The position numbers and the translations under genes are program-made. Positions 33,537 to 40,851 of a DNA stretch of 64,000 bases are shown here, piece by piece. The notes beneath the pieces are model-generated. The model was not told the DNA's origin and did not search any database. It saw only the letters and a list, made by a program, of their open reading frames with translations. Position 1 is the first letter of the stretch. Each line of letters starts with the position of its first letter. Source of the stretch: Stakelama portus (GTDB lineage Bacteria; Pseudomonadota; Alphaproteobacteria; Sphingomonadales; Sphingomonadaceae); NCBI RefSeq assembly GCF_003171655.1, contig NZ_QFZL01000002.1, positions 124,001 through 188,000 of the forward strand, written 5' to 3'.

Positions 33537-34145
33537 GTGACCTTTTCGCTTTCGCCGATCCATCTGCCGCTGCTGGGTGCGGCCGGCCTGTTGCTGGCCG
33601 CATGCGGCTCGGCTTCGCAAACCAGCGAAACCGCGCCGTCGAACGCAGTCGAAGGCGGCCCTGTCGCTACCGATGTCGTCGCGCCGGAAGCATCGTCGGC
33701 AAACAGCGCCATGGTCGAGAACAGTGTGATAGCCGCCACTGCAACGCCGGTCGCATCGCCCAGCGCGACTGCAACGCCGGTGCAGGCGACGCCCACGCCG
33801 AGCGCAAGTCCGACGCTGGCCGCCACGGCGGCTCCCACGCCCGTTCCCGCCGATCCCCCGGCATCCTTTGCCATGTGCAAGGCCTGTCACACCACGGCGC
33901 ACGGCGGCGCGGCGAGCGTCGGCCCCAATTTGTTCGGCATCGTCGGCGCGCAGGCGGGTGCGCGTACCGGATACAGCTATTCGGATGCGATGAAAAATGC
34001 CGGATTCCGCTGGACGCGCGCCAATCTCGACGCGTTTCTCGCCAATCCGGCGGGCAAGGTTCCCGGCACGCGCATGATGCTGCCCGGGATGAGCGACGCC
34101 GCCCAGCGCGCCGCGATCATCGACTATCTGACCACGCTCAAATAA
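33537..34145 (+). CDS. Lipoprotein c-type cytochrome
   Basis: A 202-residue protein with a lipoprotein signal (lipobox LLLAAC, lipidated C23), a long low-complexity linker rich in Pro, Ala, Thr and Ser (about 25-108), and a class I cytochrome c domain with haem site CKACH (C114, C117, H118). The likely axial Met is in TRMMLPGM. It starts with GTG at 33537, six bases after AAGGAG. It should be anchored to a membrane face in the periplasm with the haem domain on a flexible tether. It is a plausible electron acceptor for periplasmic dehydrogenases such as the PQQ enzyme at 7.4-9.5 kb, but the two are 24 kb apart. Confidence 0.85.
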   Translation: MTFSLSPIHLPLLGAAGLLLAACGSASQTSETAPSNAVEGGPVATDVVAPEASSANSAMVENSVIAATATPVASPSATATPVQATPTPSASPTLAATAAPTPVPADPPASFAMCKACHTTAHGGAASVGPNLFGIVGAQAGARTGYSYSDAMKNAGFRWTRANLDAFLANPAGKVPGTRMMLPGMSDAAQRAAIIDYLTTLK

Positions 34146-34167
34146 TCCGTTTCGGGAGGCCGCGCCG

Positions 34168-34650
34168 ATGAAGAAACTTCTGGTTGCCGCAACACTGCTG
34201 TTCGCGATTCCCGCCGCATCGGCGCAGACCGCGCGGCCCGCGCTCGATTATGCCAGCGCCGCGACGATCCGCGACAGCTGCATCGCCTGGGCACAGGAAC
34301 ATGGGCGGAAAATGGCCGTGGCGGTGATGGACAGCCATGGCATGCTGATCACCTATGCGCATATGGACGGCGTTTCCTATGCCGCGGGCGATATCGCCAG
34401 ATGGAAAGCGACCGCGGCATCGCGCTTCGGCCGGTCGACACAGGATCTGGGCGCGCTCAATCCGCCGCCCGGCATGCCCAATGTCGCAACGATGACCGGC
34501 GGCGTGCCGATCTATACCAGCGACGGGTTGCCGCTGGGCGGTGTGGGCACTTCGGGCGGCCGCCCAGAAGAGGACGCCGCCTGCGGAACCGCGGGTATCG
34601 AGGCGGCGGGGCTGGTCGCGGCGCGGCCCGCCCCTGCCCCGGCTCAATAA
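34168..34650 (+). CDS. Exported GlcG/HbpS-type haem-binding family protein
   Basis: A 160-residue protein with a signal peptide (1-19, ending ASAQT) and a GlcG/HbpS domain, recognised by MAVAVMDSHGMLITYAHMDG, an ARWKATAASRFGRST helix and the glycine-rich end PLGGVGTSGGRPEEDAACG. Characterised members bind or degrade haem, while others are small accessory proteins next to alcohol or aromatic oxidation genes. It follows the cytochrome gene by 22 bp, which favours a haem- or redox-linked role in the periplasm. Its 3' end overlaps the convergent CMD gene by 7 bp. Confidence 0.8.
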   Translation: MKKLLVAATLLFAIPAASAQTARPALDYASAATIRDSCIAWAQEHGRKMAVAVMDSHGMLITYAHMDGVSYAAGDIARWKATAASRFGRSTQDLGALNPPPGMPNVATMTGGVPIYTSDGLPLGGVGTSGGRPEEDAACGTAGIEAAGLVAARPAPAPAQ

Positions 34651-35033
34651 GCGTCGATTTCCTTGAGCGCTTCGGCGGCGAGGTGCCAGCTTTCCACGCC
34701 GCCCGCGACGCCGATATACATCGTCGTCTGAAGCAGCGTTTCGCGGATATCCTCCTTGGTCGCGCCATTGGTGACTGCGCATTTCACCAGCCGCTTTAGC
34801 GGGGTGTGGCGATTGAGCGCGGCACAGATCGCCATGGTGATCAGGCTGCGTTCGCGCAGCGTCAGCCCCGGGCGGGTCCAGGTTTCCCCGAAACAGGCCG
34901 AGGTGACGTAATTTTCCAGCGGCTCGTGGAAATCATCGGCCTGATCGAGCCGGGCGACGCTGCCTTCGCCGAACATCTGCTTGCGGATTTCGCGGCCCGC
35001 CTGAAAGGCGGGATCGTCGGTCTTGAGGGCCAT
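34644..35033 (-). CDS. Carboxymuconolactone decarboxylase family protein, long type
   Basis: A 129-residue CMD protein: REIRKQMFGEG at the start, then ENYVTSACFGETWTRPGLTL, RSLITMAICAALNRHTPLKR and the late TNGATKEDIRETLLQTTMYI. This matches the gamma-carboxymuconolactone decarboxylase (PcaC) layout more closely than the short CMDs at 18.8 and 38.1 kb. A paralogue with the same layout is at 47.6 kb. AAGGAACG precedes the ATG at 35033. It follows an esterase by 19 bp in the MetE-like/esterase/CMD unit. Decarboxylation of a lactone product is possible. Confidence 0.86.
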   Translation of the reverse strand: MALKTDDPAFQAGREIRKQMFGEGSVARLDQADDFHEPLENYVTSACFGETWTRPGLTLRERSLITMAICAALNRHTPLKRLVKCAVTNGATKEDIRETLLQTTMYIGVAGGVESWHLAAEALKEIDAY

Positions 35034-35052
35034 TTTTCGTTCCTTGGCTTGG

Positions 35053-35997
35053 TCAGATAAGAGAGCGGAAATCTTCGCCGAGCTTGCGCATCGCATCGCG
35101 CGCGGCTGGCGAGAAACGTTGCGCGCGCAAAAATCCATGCGGCATCGCTTCGACCATGTCGAACCGGGCGTCGACGCCCGCGCTCTTCAGACGCTCGGCA
35201 TAGGCTTGCGACTGTTCGAGCAAGGGATCGCGCTCGGCCCCCAGCAACAATGCGCGCGGCAATCCCGCAAGATCATCGGTTTCGAGCGGCGGTGGAAAGG
35301 GCAACGGATCGCGGGCGTCGCATTCGCGCCAGGTCGCGTTCATCATCCGGACGATCGGCAGCGTCAAAATCGGATCGCGCGCCCGCTCCAGCCCCGGGCG
35401 CGTCTCGTCGAAATCGAACACGCCATAGCAGAGGATCTGCGCGGCCAGCGCCGGCCCGCCGCGATCGCGGGCGAGGATCGCAAGCTGTGCCGCGATACAG
35501 GCACCGGCGCTGTCGCCTGCAACGCAAAGCCGCGACGCGTCGATCGCCAGCGGCTCCGCCATCGCCGCGATCCATCCGATCGTTTCGAAACATTGTTCGA
35601 TCATCGCGCGCGGCGTCGCTTCAGGAAGGCGCATATAATGGACGCTGACCACCGTTGCACCGGTCGCTTCGGCGAGCGCGGCGGCCAGACAATCATAGCT
35701 TTCGATGCTGCCGGTGGTGAAACCCCCGCCATGGAAATAGGCGATGGCCGGCTGCGCCCCCTCACCCGCCGGGCGATAGATGCGCACCGGCGTTTCCAGC
35801 CCCGGCGTCACTGCGAAACTGTCGGTGACGCGCATGCCCTGCGGCCGCGGCACGGCGATGCGATACGCATTGGCGTCGGCAATCAGCCGCGCGGTTTCCA
35901 GATCGGGACGCGGCCCGTCGCGCGCGATCCGGACCGCCGCGATATATTCGGCGATCCCTGCGGGCAGCGCGGCGGCGTCGGGCTCGGTCAGTGCCAC
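35053..35997 (-). CDS. Alpha/beta hydrolase, HSL/acetyl-esterase type
   Basis: A 314-residue esterase of the hormone-sensitive-lipase family: oxyanion motif AYFHGGGFTTGS, nucleophile elbow VAGDSAGACIAAQ and late ERDPLLEQ / MPHGFLR with the Asp and His. The start is a GTG at 35997 that overlaps the stop of the MetE-like gene by 10 bp. It is preferred because the resulting N-terminus (PAGIAEYIAAVRIARDGP) aligns with that of the paralogue at 48.0 kb (ADGIEEYVAMFRAQP). Like that paralogue, it lies beside a long-type CMD gene. It probably hydrolyses an ester or lactone in the cytoplasm. Confidence 0.83.
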   Translation of the reverse strand: MALTEPDAAALPAGIAEYIAAVRIARDGPRPDLETARLIADANAYRIAVPRPQGMRVTDSFAVTPGLETPVRIYRPAGEGAQPAIAYFHGGGFTTGSIESYDCLAAALAEATGATVVSVHYMRLPEATPRAMIEQCFETIGWIAAMAEPLAIDASRLCVAGDSAGACIAAQLAILARDRGGPALAAQILCYGVFDFDETRPGLERARDPILTLPIVRMMNATWRECDARDPLPFPPPLETDDLAGLPRALLLGAERDPLLEQSQAYAERLKSAGVDARFDMVEAMPHGFLRAQRFSPAARDAMRKLGEDFRSLI

Positions 35998-37196
35998 AGC
36001 GCCTGCGATGCCAGGCCGGCGCCTTCGACCAGCGCGGACAGCTTCGCCCATTGCACTTCGGGATGGACGCGCGCCATGTTCCACCCTTGCGAAAAGCCGC
36101 AATCGGTGCCGGCGATCACATTCTCGCGCCCGACGACGCTCGCATAATTCTGGATGCGCCACGAAATCAGCTCGGGATGCTCGACCACATTGGTCTGGTG
36201 GCTGATCACGCCGGGTACCAGGATCTTGCCGTCGGGCAGCTTCACATCCTTCCAGACCATCCATTCATGCTCGTGACGCGGATTGGCGCCTTCGATCACA
36301 TAGGCCTGTGCCTTGATCTTGAGAATGATCTCGACAACTTCGCGCAGCGGCACGTCGGTCGTGTGCGGCGTGTTCATGCTGCCCCAGCACATGTGATAGC
36401 GGACGCGATCCTCGGGAATGTCGCGCAGCGCGTGATTATAGGCCTCGACCTGCCGTTCGGAGGCACGGCGCAGATCCTCAGGGCTGGGATTGGGATTGCC
36501 CGGCAGCACCTGATTGCGCGCGGGCAGCCCCAGATCGAGCTGGACGACGAAACCGGCATCGACGATCGCCTTATATTCGACGGCCATCGCATCGGCGAGC
36601 GCATAGAGATATTCGGATTCGCTCGAATAGACATCGCTCCAATCGGCATCGTCGCGCGCGGGCGTTGCCGACGGCATGAATGCCTCGACGAAATCCTGCC
36701 CGTCCAGCGCCGCCTTGTAATTGGTCAGATCAGTCCGGAGCGCGTCGACGCCGGCATAGGTGATCGGCCCGGCAACGCGCGTGCGCGGCATCGGCGCCGC
36801 CGCAGCCGATTTGACCTTTTCGGGATCGAGCTCGGGCGGCATCCACATCGTCTTGTACATGGCGTTATACTGTTTCATGAAACCGGGAAATTCCTCGGTC
36901 AGCAGGCCGTAATAGGCTCCGCGCTGCTGCGGCGGCACTTTCTCCAGCCCGCCCAGCCGCTCGACCACATAATTGTGAAAGCTCGGCTTGGAGATTTCGC
37001 CGTCGCTGGGAATATCGATGCCGATTTCCGCCTGTTTGGCGACGATGTCCTTCACCCCCTGCGCGACGTCACGCGCAAGCTGCGCTTCGTCGACGGGTTC
37101 GCCATTGACCTTGTCCATCATCCCCTTGAGCACGGGGAGCGGACGGATCAGACTGCCGACATGAGTCGTCAGGATGCGGTCGGTGCTGCGCTTCAC
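35988..37196 (-). CDS. MetE C-terminal-domain-like zinc protein (Meth_synt_2)
   Basis: A 402-residue protein equal to the catalytic half of cobalamin-independent methionine synthase, lacking its N-terminal folate-binding half. The four zinc ligands of MetE (His641, Cys643, Glu665, Cys726 in E. coli) appear as H268 and C270 (RYHMCWGS), E302 (YVIEGANPRH) and C366 (AGTDCG). The start is a GTG at 37196 behind AGGAG; it opens KRSTDRILTTHVGSL. A paralogue of identical length is at 55.2 kb. The family includes methyl- and alkyl-transferases acting on thiols, such as epoxide:CoM transferase, so transfer of a methyl or C2-C3 group from an aromatic methoxy or ring-cleavage fragment is possible. Substrate unknown. 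Confidence 0.83.
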   Translation of the reverse strand: MKRSTDRILTTHVGSLIRPLPVLKGMMDKVNGEPVDEAQLARDVAQGVKDIVAKQAEIGIDIPSDGEISKPSFHNYVVERLGGLEKVPPQQRGAYYGLLTEEFPGFMKQYNAMYKTMWMPPELDPEKVKSAAAAPMPRTRVAGPITYAGVDALRTDLTNYKAALDGQDFVEAFMPSATPARDDADWSDVYSSESEYLYALADAMAVEYKAIVDAGFVVQLDLGLPARNQVLPGNPNPSPEDLRRASERQVEAYNHALRDIPEDRVRYHMCWGSMNTPHTTDVPLREVVEIILKIKAQAYVIEGANPRHEHEWMVWKDVKLPDGKILVPGVISHQTNVVEHPELISWRIQNYASVVGRENVIAGTDCGFSQGWNMARVHPEVQWAKLSALVEGAGLASQALWH

Positions 37197-37257
37197 ATCT
37201 TCTCCTGCGGCCGCATGGTTGTCGCGGCTCTCCTTGCGTGCCAAGGCAGGCTAAAAG

Positions 37258-37272
37258 CAGCTTGGCTTATAT
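37258..37272 (+). promoter_or_regulatory. Copy of the recurrent 15-bp motif, aldolase promoter
   Basis: CAGCTTGGCTTATAT matches the consensus CAGCCTGGCTKATAT at 14 positions. It lies 54-68 bp upstream of the aldolase ATG (37326) and in the same orientation, within the divergent region shared with the MetE-like operon. Confidence 0.6.
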
Positions 37273-37295
37273 GAATCCTGCTGCCATGTTGAATG

Positions 37296-37314
37296 GCGTT
37301 TGTAAATAGCAAGC
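37296..37314 (+). promoter_or_regulatory. CGTTTGTAAATAGCAA element
   Basis: GCGTTTGTAAATAGCAAGC is 12-30 bp upstream of the aldolase ATG. It closely matches the palindrome at 57572 (CGTTTGTATATAGCAAACG), which also sits just downstream of a 15-bp motif copy. The shared two-part layout suggests two sites used by one control system. Confidence 0.5.
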
Positions 37315-37325
37315 AAGGGACGAGG

Positions 37326-38111
37326 ATGTTTCTCAACGCAAAGGTGAAGCGCAAGCTGGAGGCCGGCGAGGTCGTATTCGGCAGTTTCCTGAAACTCGAT
37401 GCGCCGCCGATCGCCGAGCTGTACGGGCTGGCCGGGTTCGATTTCGTGATCATCGATGCCGAACACGGCACCTATACCCATGCGGGGATCGAAAATATCG
37501 TCCGCACCTGCGAGCTGGTGGGGATGAGCAGCATCGTGCGTACCCCCGATGCCGAGGAAGCCAATATCCTCCATGTGCTCGACAGCGGCGCGAGCGGGAT
37601 TCAGGTGCCTTCGCTCAAGTCCGCCGATCAGGTACGCGACGTGATCCGCAAGGCGAAATATCATCCGCTGGGCGAGCGCGGCGCGGCGCGCGCGTGCCGC
37701 GCAGGTGCCTATGGCACCACCGGCGCGGACTATGAAACCCGCGCCAATGCCGACACGCTGGTCGCGGTGCATATCGAAAACAAGGAAATGGTCGAGGAAG
37801 TCGAGGCGCTGTGCGGCATCGACGAGCTCGACGTGCTGTTCATCGGTCCGGGCGATCTCAGCCACTCGCTCGGCCATCCTGGCAATGCGAGCCACCCCGA
37901 TGTCGTCGCCGCGATCGATCGCGTGATCGAAGTCGCCGCCGGGCGCAAGCATATCGGCACCGTCGTCGCCAACAAGGCGCAGCTCGACGCCTATGTCGCG
38001 CGCGGCGTTCGCTATATCGCCTGGCTGTCGGACATGGGATTGATGCGCGCGGCGCTGAACAAGGCGGCGGAGAATTTCGCATCGCACCGCGCCGGAGGAG
38101 AAACGGCATGA
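37326..38111 (+). CDS. HpcH/HpaI-type class II aldolase
   Basis: A 261-residue pyruvate- or Mg-dependent aldolase of the 4-hydroxy-2-oxo-heptanedioate (HpcH) family. Landmarks are the start VFGSFLKLDAPPIAELYGLA, the metal/substrate motif FVIIDAEHGTY, RTPDAEEANILHVLDSGASG, and ENKEMVEEVEAL...DVLFIGPGDLSHSLG, where the acidic metal ligands sit. It would cleave a hydroxy-oxo-acid to pyruvate plus an aldehyde, the usual last step of meta-cleavage. GGGACGAGG precedes the ATG. Its TGA overlaps the next ATG as ATGA. It faces the MetE-like operon across a region with two regulatory motifs. Confidence 0.9.
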   Translation: MFLNAKVKRKLEAGEVVFGSFLKLDAPPIAELYGLAGFDFVIIDAEHGTYTHAGIENIVRTCELVGMSSIVRTPDAEEANILHVLDSGASGIQVPSLKSADQVRDVIRKAKYHPLGERGAARACRAGAYGTTGADYETRANADTLVAVHIENKEMVEEVEALCGIDELDVLFIGPGDLSHSLGHPGNASHPDVVAAIDRVIEVAAGRKHIGTVVANKAQLDAYVARGVRYIAWLSDMGLMRAALNKAAENFASHRAGGETA

Positions 38112-38437
38112 AAAGACCCGCGGGCGGACGCGGCAGGGAACTGGCGGCGGTTGCCCCCCTGCTCGACGAGATCACCGAGAATATTCTCTATGACAAGGTC
38201 TGGGACCGGCCCGAGCTGTCGCCGCGCGACCGCAGCCTGATCACCATCACCTGCCTGATCGCGCTCAACCGCGATCAGACGCAGGGCCATATGGAGCTGG
38301 GACTGGAAAACGGCCTCACCGAAGAAGAACTGGGCGAAGCGATCGCCCATATCGCCTTCTATGCCGGATGGCCGGTGGCGGTCAGCGCCGCGCGCAAGCT
38401 CAAGAACATCGTCGATGCGCGAGCCGGGGCCGAATAG
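38108..38437 (+). CDS. Carboxymuconolactone decarboxylase family protein, short type
   Basis: A 109-residue CMD-fold protein coupled to the aldolase by an ATGA overlap. It is a close relative of the short CMD at 18.8 kb: MKRPAGGRGRELAAVAPLL, DRSLITITCLIALNRDQTQG, LTEEELGEAIAHIAFYAGWP. There is no CxxC, so it is not an AhpD-type peroxidase. Because this CMD is fused in expression to an aldolase and the other to a hydratase-lyase, the short type may act on enolic or oxo-acid intermediates; this is inference. Confidence 0.85.
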   Translation: MKRPAGGRGRELAAVAPLLDEITENILYDKVWDRPELSPRDRSLITITCLIALNRDQTQGHMELGLENGLTEEELGEAIAHIAFYAGWPVAVSAARKLKNIVDARAGAE

Positions 38438-38458
38438 CGGCACCCGACCGCACACCGA

Positions 38459-39238
38459 TCACATGGCGCGCGCACGACAGGCCGTCGCTTCGATCTCGAG
38501 CGTGTCGAGCGAAAAGGAACCGTCGGGCTCGATGGCGAAATAGGTCGCCGTCTCCGCCGAAGCCGCCTGTTGCAGCGATCGGATCGCCGCGCGGTGCGAT
38601 TCCGGCGTACGCATCCGCTCGACCCAGGACTGATATTCCATCCGCAGCCGGCGTTTGCGCGTGCCGCGCACGCGAAAGCCGGCGCGATCGAGCGCGGCGG
38701 ACCATTCCGCCTCGGCATAATCGCGGACATGCGATGGATCGCGCAGCAGTTCGACTGCCTGAAGATGCGTGTCGAACAGCGCCTTGCCCGGCGACACCAC
38801 GTCGATGAAGATCGCCGTCGCACCGGGTTTCAGGACACGGCGCGCTTCGCGCAGGCCCTGCTCGAAATCCCGCCAATGATGCGCGGAAAAGCGACAGCCG
38901 AGCAAATCGAACGCTGCGTCTTCGAACGGCAATTGCTCCACCGGAGCGACGCAGGTTTCGATATTTTCCAGCCCGCGCTGCCGCGCGGTCGCCTGCACCG
39001 CGTCCATCATCGCAGCCGAAAGATCGACCGCCGTCACGCAACGGGCATGTGCGGCAAGCCGATACGCCGCATGCCCGCCGCCCGATCCAAGGTCGATCGC
39101 GCGATCGGGCCGTTCGCGCATGGCAACGGCCTCCAGCGCGTCCAGGTCCTCGCCGGCGGCATGCACTGCGCTGCTGACATAGGCGGCGGCCTGAATGCCG
39201 AACTGATCCTCTACGACGGTCATGTGCGAACGGTTCAT
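38459..39238 (-). CDS. Class I SAM-dependent methyltransferase
   Basis: A 259-residue Rossmann-fold methyltransferase. Motif I is RAIDLGSGGGHAAYRLAAHA (around residues 45-65), with the acidic residue of strand 2 in VTAVDLSAAMMDAV and motif III near PFEDAAFDLLGCRFSAHHW. It has the UbiE/SmtA look, so the acceptor could be a quinol, small phenol or thiol. AAGGAG lies 7 bases before the ATG at 39238. It diverges from an MmyB-type regulator across 80 bp that carries a repeated operator-like sequence. Such regulator-methyltransferase or regulator-dehydrogenase pairs are common; the substrate is unknown. Confidence 0.87.
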   Translation of the reverse strand: MNRSHMTVVEDQFGIQAAAYVSSAVHAAGEDLDALEAVAMRERPDRAIDLGSGGGHAAYRLAAHARCVTAVDLSAAMMDAVQATARQRGLENIETCVAPVEQLPFEDAAFDLLGCRFSAHHWRDFEQGLREARRVLKPGATAIFIDVVSPGKALFDTHLQAVELLRDPSHVRDYAEAEWSAALDRAGFRVRGTRKRRLRMEYQSWVERMRTPESHRAAIRSLQQAASAETATYFAIEPDGSFSLDTLEIEATACRARAM

Positions 39239-39276
39239 GTTGCTGCTCCTTCGCAGCGACCAGACGCGCTTCTTTA

Positions 39277-39312
39277 CCCTGGTACAAGAGGTTCACTTAT
39301 CCTGGTATAAGC
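39277..39312. promoter_or_regulatory. Direct repeat in the methyltransferase/MmyB divergent promoter
   Basis: ACCCTGGTACAAG (39277-39289) and ATCCTGGTATAAG (39300-39312) are two copies of a 13-base element, 23 bp apart (about two helix turns), with two mismatches. They lie 7 to 42 bp before the regulator's ATG, and can control both genes. Each copy also looks like a -10 element (TATAAG, TACAAG). Confidence 0.6.
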
Positions 39313-39318
39313 TGTGCC

Positions 39319-40104
39319 ATGGAACCGAATGAGAAGCGCATGCTGCTGGGCCGCTTCATCCGATCGCATCGCGAGCGCACCGCGCCGGACGTCGCCACGC
39401 CGCGACGCCGAACGCCCGGCCTGCGGCGTGAGGAACTGGCCGCGCGCGCCGGAATCGGCGTGACATGGTGCGCCTGGATCGAGCAAGGGCGCGAGATCAG
39501 CGTGTCGGCGCATACGCTTGCCCGGCTTGCCCGGGCGCTTGCACTGACGCCTGCCGAAAGAGCGTATCTGTTCGAACTGGCGGATCGGCGCGACCCCGAT
39601 GGGCCGGCTAGGGAAACTACATCCGAGGCTCCGGAAGCGATTTCTGCGCTTGTCGCGGCACTGCCTTACCCGGCTTACGGGCTCGACCGGCTGTGGAATG
39701 CATGTTGCTGGAATGCGTCCGCGGCGCAGCTTTTCACCGGATGGCTCGATGCGGGAAACCAGCGCAACCTGCTGCGCTTCGTCTTCACGGCGCCAGCGGC
39801 ACGGTGCCTGCTGCCCGATTGGCAGGAACGGGCGCAGCGCATCCTTGCCGAATTTCGCGTCGATTGCGCGCGGATGGCGCAGGATGCAGCGCTCAACGAC
39901 CTGGTTCGGCAATTGAGCGAGGAGTCCGAACTCTTTGCCCAGGCGTGGGATGCGCAGTCGGTCATGGCACGCGAAGGCGGCACCCGCCGTTTCACGCATC
40001 CGACCGACGGCGATCTGAACTTCATCCAGCACACGCTCAACCCGGCCGAGCGCCCGGATCATAAGCTGGTGATTCTGGTGCCGTGCGACGATCCGCCGAC
40101 CTGA
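39319..40104 (+). CDS. MmyB-type helix-turn-helix transcriptional regulator
   Basis: A 261-residue regulator. Residues 1-80 hold an XRE-like helix-turn-helix, seen in RTPGLRREELAARAGIGVTW and CAWIEQGREISVSAHTLARL. The remaining residues form the MmyB-like ligand-binding (PAS-like) domain, with the conserved AYGLDRLWNACCWNASAAQLF, followed by a helical end. This family usually represses or activates an adjacent divergent redox or methyltransferase gene in response to a small lipophilic ligand. The direct repeat just upstream is the natural candidate site for autoregulation and control of the methyltransferase. Confidence 0.88.
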   Translation: MEPNEKRMLLGRFIRSHRERTAPDVATPRRRTPGLRREELAARAGIGVTWCAWIEQGREISVSAHTLARLARALALTPAERAYLFELADRRDPDGPARETTSEAPEAISALVAALPYPAYGLDRLWNACCWNASAAQLFTGWLDAGNQRNLLRFVFTAPAARCLLPDWQERAQRILAEFRVDCARMAQDAALNDLVRQLSEESELFAQAWDAQSVMAREGGTRRFTHPTDGDLNFIQHTLNPAERPDHKLVILVPCDDPPT

Positions 40105-40122
40105 CGCTGTGGGAAGACGCCC

Positions 40123-40851
40123 CTAGCCGCGCCCGAGAAACGGTATCTTGTTCTGCACCAGCAGCGCGTCATAGAAATTCAAGTGATCGGGCACGTCGGC
40201 CATATGGACGATGATCCCCGCCGCATCCTCGGGCTGCGCGATCACATCGTCGGGCAGGCTGCTGATCCCGCCGCCCAGTTCGGTCGCGACGATGCCGGGA
40301 TGAAAGATCGACACCGCGATATTATCCTCGCGGCAATCGACCGCCAGCGCGCGGGTAAGCCCGTCCAGCCCCCATTTGCTGGCGGTATAGGCCGGGCTTT
40401 CCTTGCGCGGCACCCGTGCGGAGATCGATCCGACATTGATGATACGCCCGCGCCCGCGCGCGCGCATGATCGGGATCGCCGCCCGCGCGCACAGAAATGC
40501 GGATGTGAGATTGGTGTCGATCACCTTGTGCCACAGCGCGAGCGCCAGCTTGTCGGCGGCGGTGCTGTCGGCGATACCGGCATTGTTGACGAGCACGTCG
40601 ACGCCGCCGAACCGATCGACCGCGCGCGCGAACAAGGTCGCTACCGCGTCCTCGTCGGTGACGTCGGTCGCAACCGCGACTGCCTCGCCGCCATTCGCTT
40701 CGATCTGCTGCACCAGCGCGTCGAGCCGATCGGCCCGGCGCGCGGCGAGCACCAGCTTCGCCCCTTTCGCTGCGAAGCCGGTTGCACAAGCCGCGCCGAT
40801 GCCCGAGCTCGCGCCGGTCACCACGACCACGCGGCCGCGCAGGATGCTCAT
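40123..40851 (-). CDS. Short-chain dehydrogenase/reductase
   Basis: A 242-residue classical SDR: cofactor motif VVVTGASSGIGAACATGFAA at the N-terminus, VLVNNAGIADST, the catalytic Ser in INVGSISARVP, and Y155/K159 in SPAYTASKWG. The Arg-rich loop after strand 2 (ARRADRLD) favours NADP, but this is not decisive. It overlaps the LLM gene upstream by 4 bp (ATGA form on the minus strand) and ends an operon of lactonase, flavin monooxygenase and SDR. It would reduce a ketone or oxidise an alcohol in the same pathway. Confidence 0.92.
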   Translation of the reverse strand: MSILRGRVVVVTGASSGIGAACATGFAAKGAKLVLAARRADRLDALVQQIEANGGEAVAVATDVTDEDAVATLFARAVDRFGGVDVLVNNAGIADSTAADKLALALWHKVIDTNLTSAFLCARAAIPIMRARGRGRIINVGSISARVPRKESPAYTASKWGLDGLTRALAVDCREDNIAVSIFHPGIVATELGGGISSLPDDVIAQPEDAAGIIVHMADVPDHLNFYDALLVQNKIPFLGRG

